In this document: one piece after another, positions 41,639 through 48,411 of the stretch
Numbering within the stretch: the stretch's first letter is position 1
Layout of the letters: each line of letters starts with the position of its first letter
NCBI GenBank assembly: GCA_036337765.1
Contig: JAYZDP010000097.1
Coordinates: 1-48,411 of the forward strand
Direction: 5' to 3'
DNA length: 48,411 bases
From: JAYZDP01 sp036337765
GTDB taxonomy: Bacteria; Acidobacteriota; Thermoanaerobaculia; Multivoradales; Multivoraceae
Notes under the pieces: model-generated
What the model was told of the DNA's origin: nothing
What the model saw: only the letters and a program-made list of their open reading frames with translations
Database searches by the model: none
Made by a program: the position numbers and the translations under genes

Positions 41639-42261
41639 TGCGCCTGGCCCTGCCAAAGGGGCGCAACCTGCCGACGACGCTCGAGGCGCTGCGGGCCGCA
41701 GGTCTGGGTCTCGACGGTTTCGGTACCAACGGCCGCAAGTTGTGGAGCACCGTCGTGGAAGACGATCTCGAGGTGCTGCTGCTCAAAGACTGGGACGTGC
41801 CGCTGTACGTCGAGTACGGCGTGGCCGACTTCGGCGTCGTCGGCAGCGACGTGCTCGATGAGATGGACGGCGATCTGCTGGTGCCGGCTCGCCTGCGCGA
41901 GGGAGGCTGTCGCCTGTCGCTGATCGGCCCGGAGGGCAGCCTCCCGGCGGCCGGGGCACAGATTCGGCTGGCCTCGAAGTACCCTAACCTCGCGCGACAG
42001 CTCGTTGCCTCCCGTCCCTGGAGTGCCGAGATCGTCCGGCTGTCGGGCTCGGTCGAGCTGGGTCCGCTGCTGAGCCTGACCGAGGTCGCGCTCGACATCG
42101 TGCAGACCGGCGCCACCCTGCGCGAGAACGGGCTCGTCGAGCTCGAGGTCGTGGCCGAGGTGCAGCCGTGTCTGGTCTTCAACCGGGCGTCGTACCAACG
42201 CCATCGCGAGCGCCTCAACGAGCTGGTCCGCAATCTCGAAGAGAAGGGTCAGGTGATCTGA
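41635..42261 (+). CDS. hisG: ATP phosphoribosyltransferase, short form
   Basis: A 208-residue HisG lacking the C-terminal regulatory domain, so it needs HisZ. MRLALPKGRNL is the N-terminal signature, and ALDIVQTGATLRENGLVE the PRPP-binding loop; FGVVGSDVLDE precedes it. It catalyses the first, committed step of histidine synthesis (ATP + PRPP). The ATG overlaps the hisZ stop (ATGATG), and the hisG stop overlaps the hisD start by 1 nt (TGATG). Confidence 0.96.
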   Translation: MMRLALPKGRNLPTTLEALRAAGLGLDGFGTNGRKLWSTVVEDDLEVLLLKDWDVPLYVEYGVADFGVVGSDVLDEMDGDLLVPARLREGGCRLSLIGPEGSLPAAGAQIRLASKYPNLARQLVASRPWSAEIVRLSGSVELGPLLSLTEVALDIVQTGATLRENGLVELEVVAEVQPCLVFNRASYQRHRERLNELVRNLEEKGQVI

Positions 42262-43556
42262 TGACGCTACGCCGGGTAAAGATCCTGTCGCGTCGAGGAG
42301 AGCGGGAACTGGCGCGCCTAGTCGGACGGGGCCGCAGTGTCGTCGACCGCAAGACGCTGCGCCAGGCGCGTCGTATCGTCAACACGGTCAAGCGCCGCGG
42401 CGATCGGGCGCTTCTCGAGTACGTCTCGGAGTTCGACGGCGTCGAGGTCGATTCGGCCGTCGAGCTGCGCCGGCGACTCACGCCTCATTCGGAGCTGTCA
42501 CAGCAGCTGGCTCCCGAACTGCGTGAGGCACTGGAAAAGGCAATCGGTGCGGTCGACGACTTCCATGCCCCCCAGGTCCACGCCGGCTACGAGCTCGAGC
42601 GCGACGGGGTGTGGCTCGAAGAGCGTCGCAGCCCGCTGCGCCGCGTCGGAATCTACGTTCCGGGAGGGCGCTTCCCGTATCCGTCTACCGTGATCATGAC
42701 GGTCGTGCCCGCGAGGCTAGCCGGGGTCGAGGAGATCGTCGTCGCGACACCGCCGCGGGCCTACTCCGACAGCCCCGCGCTGCGCTGGATCCTGGCGCGG
42801 CTCGGTGTGCAGGAAGTGTGGGGCATGGGCGGTGCGCACGCCGTGGGCGCTCTGGCCTACGGCACGGAGACCGTCCGGCGCGTCGACAAGATCGTTGGGC
42901 CTGGCAACGCCTGGGTCAACGCCGCGAAGCGGGTCGTCGCCGGGGACGTCGCCATCGACGGCGTGCCGGGACCGACCGAGGTGGTGGTTCTTGCCGATGC
43001 GACGGCGGATCCTGACACCGTGGCCGCGGACATGCTGGCGCAGGCGGAGCACGATGTGCTCGCCGCCGCGATCCTGGTTACCGACGATGCTGCTCTTGCC
43101 CGTAGCGTCGCCGAGGCGATCGACGAGCAGCTCGCGGCCCTTCCGAACCCTGACGTCGCACGACAGGCGATTGGCCGCTACGGCCTTGCGCTCTTGACCG
43201 ACGACCTCGAGGAGGGATTGCAGGTTGCCGAGCGGATCGCGCCCGAGCATCTCCAGCTCATGGGTAGTGGGGCGGAGGCCCTGGTCCCGCGCGTGCGGGC
43301 CGCCGGTGCCATCGTAGTCGGACAGGCGACGACGGCCGTTTTCGGTGACTACGTCGCGGGACCGTCCCACGTGCTGCCGACCTGTGGCAGCGCTCGCTTC
43401 GCCTCGGCCCTCGGGGTGGAGGACTTCGTCAGGCGCAGCCACGCCATCCGCTTTACCGTTGAAGCCGCGCGGGAGTGGGGTGAGGTCGCCGCGGTCTTGG
43501 CCGACGCAGAGGGTCTTGCCGCCCACGCCGCGTCCGCCCGTCGGAGGACGCGATGA
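42261..43556 (+). CDS. hisD: histidinol dehydrogenase
   Basis: A 431-residue Zn-dependent enzyme performing the last two oxidations to histidine. Motifs: RRVGIYVPGGRFPYPSTVIM, GMGGAHAVGALAYGT, VDKIVGPGNAWVNAAKR, IDGVPGPTEVVVLAD and AQAEHD, with the catalytic histidine in IAPEHLQLM and GPSHVLPTCGSARF at the end. HisD usually has NHVLPTGG, and the Cys in place of the second Gly here is a minor deviation. Length is normal. Confidence 0.97.
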   Translation: MTLRRVKILSRRGERELARLVGRGRSVVDRKTLRQARRIVNTVKRRGDRALLEYVSEFDGVEVDSAVELRRRLTPHSELSQQLAPELREALEKAIGAVDDFHAPQVHAGYELERDGVWLEERRSPLRRVGIYVPGGRFPYPSTVIMTVVPARLAGVEEIVVATPPRAYSDSPALRWILARLGVQEVWGMGGAHAVGALAYGTETVRRVDKIVGPGNAWVNAAKRVVAGDVAIDGVPGPTEVVVLADATADPDTVAADMLAQAEHDVLAAAILVTDDAALARSVAEAIDEQLAALPNPDVARQAIGRYGLALLTDDLEEGLQVAERIAPEHLQLMGSGAEALVPRVRAAGAIVVGQATTAVFGDYVAGPSHVLPTCGSARFASALGVEDFVRRSHAIRFTVEAAREWGEVAAVLADAEGLAAHAASARRRTR

Positions 43557-44674
43557 CATCTGGCGTGGCTAGATCGGTTGGCGATGCGACGCCGGCTCGC
43601 TTCGTCAGGCCCGAGCTGCGCCAGTTGCACGCGTACACCCTCGAGCAGAGCTCGTGTCGCTTCAAGCTCGACCAGAACGAGGTTCCCTGGGATCTGCCGG
43701 CCCGCATCAAGCGCCGGGCGCTCGATCGATTGGAGTCGAGGGACTGGGCGCGCTATCCGGACTTTCACGGCGACGAGCTGCGCGCGGCTCTGGCGGCAGC
43801 GAACGACTGGCCCGCCGACGGCATCGTGGTAGGCAACGGCTCCAACGAGCTGCTCGGCGTCTCGCTCGAGGCGTTTTGCGGGCCGGGTAGCGAGGTGCTG
43901 GGATTTTTGCCGAGCTTTGGGCTCTACGAGATGTTCGTGCGCCGTGCCGGGGCGCGCAGCCGTTTCCTCGAGCCGCGTGCCGACCTCGAGGTGCCGGTGC
44001 ACGAGCTTCTGGCGGAAATCCGATCGAAGCCGTCGCGGCCACTGTTGCTGTGTTCGCCGAACAATCCGACCGGCGCCGCTGCGAGCCCTGACGAGATCGC
44101 CGAGCTACTCGTGGCACTCGACGCGCCGCTGCTTCTGGACAACGCCTACGCCGAGTTCTGCCGCTTCGACTACCGGCCGCTGCTCGAGCGCCACGACAAC
44201 CTAGTGGTCTTCCGCACCTTCTCGAAGGCGTGGTCGCTCGGCGGTATGCGACTCGGCTACCTCCTGGCGAACCCAGCTCTGGTTGCCGAGCTCTTGAAGG
44301 TCAAGTTGCCCTACAACCTCAATCACGCCGCCGTCGCCGCCGGCCTCGCCGTGCTCGAAGCGGCGGCAGCGGCGCGCCGCCGAATCTCCGTCCTCCAGGG
44401 CCGCCGCGAGCAGTTCGCCGCTCTCTTCGAGGCGTTCGGGCTCGGTGTGCGGCCGTCAGAGGGCAACTTCCTACTCGTCAGCTCGGTGCCGCGAGTCGGG
44501 GAGGACCGCGCTCGGGAGGAGACGTGCCGGATTCGCGACGGGCTCGCCGAGCACGGTGTGCTGGTACGCGACGTCAGCGCCTATCCCGGCCTCGGTGGCT
44601 GTTTTCGGGTGGGTATTGGCTGTGGGCGCGCGCTGCGGGCTACGCACACGGCGTTGAAGGAGATCCTGCAATGA
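43553..44674 (+). CDS. hisC: histidinol-phosphate aminotransferase
   Basis: A 373-residue PLP aminotransferase (fold type I). FKLDQNEVPWDLP at the N-terminus, GNGSNELLG, CSPNNPTGAA, DNAYAEFCRF and TFSKAWSLGGMRLGYLLA with the PLP lysine in FSKAW. It converts imidazole acetol phosphate to histidinol phosphate. In an aromatic/histidine operon it could also act on aromatic keto acids. Overlaps with both neighbours are ATGA. Confidence 0.95.
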   Translation: MTSGVARSVGDATPARFVRPELRQLHAYTLEQSSCRFKLDQNEVPWDLPARIKRRALDRLESRDWARYPDFHGDELRAALAAANDWPADGIVVGNGSNELLGVSLEAFCGPGSEVLGFLPSFGLYEMFVRRAGARSRFLEPRADLEVPVHELLAEIRSKPSRPLLLCSPNNPTGAAASPDEIAELLVALDAPLLLDNAYAEFCRFDYRPLLERHDNLVVFRTFSKAWSLGGMRLGYLLANPALVAELLKVKLPYNLNHAAVAAGLAVLEAAAAARRRISVLQGRREQFAALFEAFGLGVRPSEGNFLLVSSVPRVGEDRAREETCRIRDGLAEHGVLVRDVSAYPGLGGCFRVGIGCGRALRATHTALKEILQ

Positions 44675-45273
44675 GCGATCGGACCGCATCGCAGAAGCGA
44701 AAGACGGCGGAGACCCAGATCGAGATGGCGATCGATCTCGGCGGTGGGTCCTCGTCGATCGACGTGCCGGACGGCTTCTTTGCCCACATGCTCGACGCGC
44801 TATCGCGTCACGGAGGGTTCGGCCTCGACGTGACCGCGCGTGGCGATACCCATATCGGTCTGCACCACACGGTAGAGGACGTTGGCATCGTGCTCGGCGA
44901 CTGTCTGCGCGAGGCGCTGGGCTCCGGCGCCGGCATCGTTCGTTTTGCCACTGCCTACGCGCCACTCGACGAAGCCCTGGCACGCGCGGTTGTCGACGTC
45001 TCGGGCCGGGGCTTTCTGGCCTGCGGGCTGCCAGAGGAGCTGGCCACCAGCTGGGTGACCACGAGCTTCCCGATGACGCTGGTCGAGGACTTCTTCGGGG
45101 CACTGGCAGATCGCGGAAGGATCACGCTACACATCGACGTGCTCACCGGACGCAACCCGCACCACGTTGCCGAAGCCACCTTCAAGGCCGTCGCCGTGGC
45201 GCTTCGCCAGGCGATGGCGATCCGCCCGGGCGTCGCCGACGTTCCGAGCACCAAGGGCACTCTTACGGAGTAG
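44671..45273 (+). CDS. hisB: imidazoleglycerol-phosphate dehydratase
   Basis: A 200-residue monofunctional dehydratase without the histidinol-phosphatase domain of enterobacterial HisB. The metal-binding HHTVEDVG motif and the second NPHHVAEATFKA motif are both present, and FFAHMLDALSRHGGF, which carries the first histidine, lies upstream. It follows hisC by a 4-nt overlap. A separate histidinol phosphatase (hisN) must be elsewhere; none is seen in the window. Confidence 0.96.
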   Translation: MSDRTASQKRKTAETQIEMAIDLGGGSSSIDVPDGFFAHMLDALSRHGGFGLDVTARGDTHIGLHHTVEDVGIVLGDCLREALGSGAGIVRFATAYAPLDEALARAVVDVSGRGFLACGLPEELATSWVTTSFPMTLVEDFFGALADRGRITLHIDVLTGRNPHHVAEATFKAVAVALRQAMAIRPGVADVPSTKGTLTE

Positions 45274-45277
45274 GCGA

Positions 45278-45901
45278 GTGGACGCAACCATCATCGATGC
45301 CGGGGTCGGCAATCTCGGCAATCTCAGTCGCGCGCTGCAGTCCCTCGGGGCCGAGGCCACGATCACCGACGATCCCGAGGCCATTCGTTCCGGCGGCTGC
45401 CTTCTACTGCCTGGGGTGGGTGCCTTCCGACCGCCGCGCGAGACCCTGCGCGGCGAGCGCGAGGCTGCCCTGAACGAGGCCCTAGCGGCAGGGGCGCAGC
45501 TGCTCGGGATCTGCGTCGGCTTCCAGCTCCTGTTCTCCGCGTCGACCGAGTTCGGCGACACCGACGGGCTGGGGCTGCTCGAGGGCAAGGTGACGCCGCT
45601 GCCCGAGTCGGTCGAGCTACCCCACATGGGCTGGAACCGGCTCTGCGAGGCCAGGGAGCATCCGCTGCTGGCTGGTATCGAACCGGGGGCCTACTTTTAC
45701 TTCGTGCACAGCTTCGCGCCCTCCGGAGTGCCTGCCGAGACGGCCATCGGGCTGTGCAACCACGGCCGCGAGTTCGCCGCGGTGTGCGGCAGCGGCCGCG
45801 TCTACGGTACCCAGTTCCACCCCGAGAAGAGCGGCACCGCCGGTCTGACCCTGCTGCGCAACTACCTGGAGATCTGCCATGGACCTGCTGCCGGCGATTG
45901 A
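45278..45901 (+). CDS. hisH: imidazole glycerol phosphate synthase, glutaminase subunit
   Basis: A 207-residue class I glutamine amidotransferase from GTG 45278. IIDAGVGNLGNLSRAL, LLLPGVGAF, nucleophile Cys in LLGICVGFQLL, MGWNRL, and the His-Glu pair in GTQFHPEKSGTAG form the triad and core. It supplies ammonia to the HisF part of the next protein. The stop lies 23 nt inside the hisA-hisF gene, so the two are coupled. Confidence 0.95.
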   Translation: MDATIIDAGVGNLGNLSRALQSLGAEATITDDPEAIRSGGCLLLPGVGAFRPPRETLRGEREAALNEALAAGAQLLGICVGFQLLFSASTEFGDTDGLGLLEGKVTPLPESVELPHMGWNRLCEAREHPLLAGIEPGAYFYFVHSFAPSGVPAETAIGLCNHGREFAAVCGSGRVYGTQFHPEKSGTAGLTLLRNYLEICHGPAAGD

Positions 45902-47399
45902 TCTCCGCCATGGCCGAGTCGTGCGCCTGCTTCGCGGACAAGACTCGCAGCGCACCGAGTACGATCTCGATCCGCTCGAGACCCTGCTCGGCTACGGTCG
46001 TGCAGGGGTGCAGATGGTGCACGTCGTCGATCTCGATGCCGCGCTCGGCGAGGCGCCCCAGCGCGACCTGGTTGCGGGCCTGGCGGGCCACCCGGAGGCC
46101 CCGGCCATCGAGCTGGGCGGAGGGCTGCGTGACCGTGAGAGCGTCGCTTGGGCGTTTGCAGCCGGGGTACAGAGGGCGGTCATCACGTCGCTTCTGGTCA
46201 AGGACTTCCAGACCTTCTCCGAGCTTGTGGCCTCCTATCCCGAGCGTATCGTGGCGGCGCTCGACTTCCAGAAGCGTGCGCTGCGCTATGCCGGCTGGAC
46301 CGAAAGCGCTCCGTGGAGCCTCGAGGAAGCTTGCGAGAGGCTCCGGCCGTTGGCGTTGGCGGCCGTGCTGGTGACCGACATCGATCGTGACGGGGCCATG
46401 GTCGGCCCCAACATCGATCTCGCCGCCGAGGTGGGAGAGCGTTGCGGCGCCGCGGCGATCGTCTCAGGGGGTGTGTCCGGAGCGGCCGATCTCACTCGCG
46501 CACGTCGCCGTGCCCATATCGGAGCTGCCATCGTCGGCAAGGCGCTGTACGACGGTGAGATTGACCTCGCCGCCGCGCTGCGCACCGCGAGCGGTACGGA
46601 CACCGGGCTGACTGCCCGCGTCATTCCCTGCCTCGACGTGGCCGCCGGCCGGGTGGTCAAGGGCGTGAACTTCGTCAACCTACGCGATCAAGGCGATCCC
46701 GCCGAGTGTGCCTTGCGCTATGCCCGGGACGGAGCCGACGAGATCGTCTTTCTCGACATCACCGCGTCGCCGGAGCGGCGCAAGACGAATCTCGATTGGG
46801 TCACTCGCACCGCTGAGCAGGTCTTCATCCCACTCACCGTCGGCGGTGGGGTGCGCGAGGTCGAGGACGCACGCTCGCTGCTGTTGGCCGGAGCCGACAA
46901 GGTCGCCACGAACACTGCCGCGGTCGACGATCCGACCCTTCTCACGCGAATCGCGGAGCGCTTTGGCTCGCAGTGCGTGGTGCTGTCGGTCGATGCACGC
47001 CGCAGACGGACCGCCGTCCGGCAGCCTCCGATGGACGGGCTCGAGGGGTGGGAGGTGGTGACCCATGGCGGCCGGACGGGCACCGGCATCGACGCGCTGG
47101 AGTGGATCGCGAAGGGCGTCGAGCACGGAGCCGGCGAGATCCTTCTGACCTCGATCGACTCCGACGGTACCCAGGACGGCTATGACCTGGAGCTTCTTTC
47201 GCGGGTCTCGGAGATGGTCTCTGTGCCAGTGGTCGCGTCGGGTGGCGCCGGCACTATCGAACATCTCGCCCACGCTCTCGAGGTCGGCTCGTCGGCGGTG
47301 CTGGCGGCTTCGATCTTTCATGAGTCCACCTACACGCCCGACCAGGTAAAGACCGAGTTGGCGCAGCGGGGGTTTGCCATGCGAGTGAGGACGTCATGA
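45879..47399 (+). CDS. hisA-hisF: HisA-HisF fusion: isomerase plus IGP synthase cyclase
   Basis: One uninterrupted 506-residue frame encodes two complete beta-alpha barrels. Residues 1-235 are HisA: PAIDLRHGRVVRL with catalytic Asp8, IELGGGLRD, VTDIDRDGAMVGPN with the second Asp around 167-169, and a C-terminal AAIVGKALYDGEI. After a linker of about ten residues, residues 247-506 are HisF: RVIPCLDVAAGRVVKGVNF (Asp253), ITASPERRKTNL, TVGGGVREVEDA, SVDARRRRTAV (Asp372), GGRTGTGIDALEW, TSIDSDGTQDGYDLEL and VVASGGAGT. No ATG or GTG start lies at the junction. It performs ProFAR isomerisation and then ring closure with HisH. Confidence 0.94.
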   Translation: MDLLPAIDLRHGRVVRLLRGQDSQRTEYDLDPLETLLGYGRAGVQMVHVVDLDAALGEAPQRDLVAGLAGHPEAPAIELGGGLRDRESVAWAFAAGVQRAVITSLLVKDFQTFSELVASYPERIVAALDFQKRALRYAGWTESAPWSLEEACERLRPLALAAVLVTDIDRDGAMVGPNIDLAAEVGERCGAAAIVSGGVSGAADLTRARRRAHIGAAIVGKALYDGEIDLAAALRTASGTDTGLTARVIPCLDVAAGRVVKGVNFVNLRDQGDPAECALRYARDGADEIVFLDITASPERRKTNLDWVTRTAEQVFIPLTVGGGVREVEDARSLLLAGADKVATNTAAVDDPTLLTRIAERFGSQCVVLSVDARRRRTAVRQPPMDGLEGWEVVTHGGRTGTGIDALEWIAKGVEHGAGEILLTSIDSDGTQDGYDLELLSRVSEMVSVPVVASGGAGTIEHLAHALEVGSSAVLAASIFHESTYTPDQVKTELAQRGFAMRVRTS

Positions 47400-47707
47400 C
47401 GACCGAATCCGAAGTCGATCTGGGATGGCTGTGGCAGGTGCTCGCCGAGCGCCGAGACGCGGGGGATCTCGACAGCTCCTACACCGCCAGGCTGCTCGAC
47501 GCCGGGCCAGACCGCATCGCCCAGAAGGTCGGAGAGGAGGCCACCGAGACCATCATCGCGGGTCAGCGCCTACAGCGCGGCGAGGCACGCGAAGAGGTCA
47601 TCGGCGAGACTGCCGATCTCGTCTACCATCTCTTCGTCTACCTCCTCGCGCTCGGCGTAGACGCGTCCGAGGTGGTCGACGAGCTGAAGAAGCGCCACGA
47701 GTCATGA
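47396..47707 (+). CDS. hisE: phosphoribosyl-ATP pyrophosphatase
   Basis: A 103-residue all-helical pyrophosphatase: SSYTARLLDAGPDRIAQKVG, then EEATETIIAG and ETADLVYHLFVYLLALGV. The EExxE and ExxD metal ligands of the MazG-like superfamily are in place. It removes pyrophosphate from PR-ATP in the second step. The companion cyclohydrolase HisI is neither fused nor found in this window. ATGA overlaps join it to the genes on both sides. Confidence 0.94.
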   Translation: MTTESEVDLGWLWQVLAERRDAGDLDSSYTARLLDAGPDRIAQKVGEEATETIIAGQRLQRGEAREEVIGETADLVYHLFVYLLALGVDASEVVDELKKRHES

Positions 47708-48411
47708 CGACGTGCGCTGCATCGTCCGCTGCCTCGGTCGCCGCTCGGCGTGCGACTCCCCACATGCGGGAGTTTCTCGCCGACACGTTGACGCCCCTCG
47801 GCGTCTATCGGCGCCTGCGGGCGGTCACGGATCGCAGCTTCCTGCTCGAGTCGATCACCGGAGGCGAGCAGGTGTCGCGCTTCTCCTTCATCGGCGCCGA
47901 TCCGTCGGTGATCTGTCGGCTCTGGGCCGACCGGCTCGAGATCGAGAAAGACGGCGAGACGCGCAACGATGTGAGGCCGCCGCTCGAGGCCCTGGAAGAG
48001 CTTCTGTCGAGCGTCGAGGGTCCTTCCGGCGAGATTCCGCTCACCGGCGGCTGGGTGGGCTTTCTCGGCTACGACACGATTCGACTGGTGGAGCGCCTTC
48101 CGAACCGTCCGCCTGATCCCCACGGTCTGCCGTATGCCGTCCTCGCCCGTTTCGACAGCCTGGTCGTTTTCGATCACGCCCGCCAGCGGGTGGTCGCGGT
48201 GGCCAACGAGATCGAGGGTGAGGTGGATCGCGCGGTGGCCGAGGTGCGCCTCGAGGAGCTGGCGACGCTTCTCACTGAGGGGGTCGATGGCGGAGGGGTC
48301 GAGATCCCGGCTGGTGCGATCACGTCGGCCGAGACTCAGCCAGCTACGCTCTCCAGCGAGCAGTATCAGGCGGCAGTGTGTCGCGCAAAGGACTACATCC
48401 GTGCCGGTGAC
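47704..48411 (+). CDS. trpE: anthranilate synthase component I (partial, runs off the window)
   Basis: From ATG 47704 (overlapping the hisE stop as ATGA) an open frame of 236 codons reaches the window edge. RSFLLESITGGEQVSRFSFI contains the LLES tryptophan-feedback element. GGWVGFLGYDTIRLVERLP and SSEQYQAAVCRAKDYIRAGD are TrpE landmarks that precede the catalytic C-terminal half, which lies beyond the window. A second in-frame ATG is at 47764. It commits chorismate to tryptophan and is presumably co-transcribed with the his genes, so it is under the leader attenuator. Confidence 0.92.
   Translation, partial: MTTCAASSAASVAARRATPHMREFLADTLTPLGVYRRLRAVTDRSFLLESITGGEQVSRFSFIGADPSVICRLWADRLEIEKDGETRNDVRPPLEALEELLSSVEGPSGEIPLTGGWVGFLGYDTIRLVERLPNRPPDPHGLPYAVLARFDSLVVFDHARQRVVAVANEIEGEVDRAVAEVRLEELATLLTEGVDGGGVEIPAGAITSAETQPATLSSEQYQAAVCRAKDYIRAGD

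Overview
This is a GC-rich, densely packed bacterial chromosome segment with many 1-4 nt gene overlaps and GTG/TTG starts. A VWFA-related protein of the type common in Acidobacteriota, several secreted peptidases, a PQQ-like beta-propeller and an MsbA/acyltransferase pair point to a Gram-negative, probably aerobic member of the Acidobacteriota. That assignment is inference; there is no rRNA in the window.

Left part (1-11.1 kb): remnants of a sulfotransferase and a family 2 glycosyltransferase, then a minus-strand unit of an NtrC-type regulator, a 70-residue protein and an unusual lipoprotein ureohydrolase. After a DUF2079 membrane protein comes a nitrogen-assimilation locus: a sigma-54 promoter, a wrecked ammonium transporter gene, intact PII (glnK/glnB) and glnA. 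ligA (reading antisense into glnA) and mdh follow.

Middle (11.1-26.9 kb): cell-envelope genes. These include a secreted PQQ-like propeller, a GT39-like membrane enzyme, MsbA with a DUF374 acyltransferase, a P1 peptidase, an HD phosphohydrolase, a VWFA-related protein, and a glycan cluster of four glycosyltransferases plus a small helical protein.

The operon at 26.9-33.2 kb is yceD-rpmF-plsX-fabD-fabG-acpP-fabF plus an MFS transporter, without fabH. It has a recognisable promoter inside the preceding gene.

Minus-strand genes at 33.2-38.9 kb encode a secreted double-NIPSNAP protein, a rhodanese whose catalytic cysteine codon is UGA and is followed by a SECIS-like hairpin (likely a selenoprotein), an ArsR regulator, an S9 peptidase and an electron-transfer-flavoprotein dehydrogenase.

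The right end (38.9-48.4 kb) is an amino-acid supraoperon: aroDE fusion, hisZ, hisG, hisD, hisC, hisB, hisH, a hisA-hisF fusion, hisE and the start of trpE, all overlapping or nearly so. It is preceded by a promoter, a short leader ORF with Trp-Trp-Tyr and His-His-Tyr codons, a ladder of alternative hairpins and an intrinsic terminator whose 3' arm is also the Shine-Dalgarno of aroDE. This looks like a ribosome-mediated attenuator sensing aromatic amino acids and histidine together.

The three most notable items are the selenocysteine rhodanese, the mixed Trp/Tyr/His attenuator and the HisA-HisF fusion. Several genes at the left carry frameshifts, nonsense codons or internal deletions. These may be true decay or assembly error, and I cannot distinguish the two from the sequence alone.
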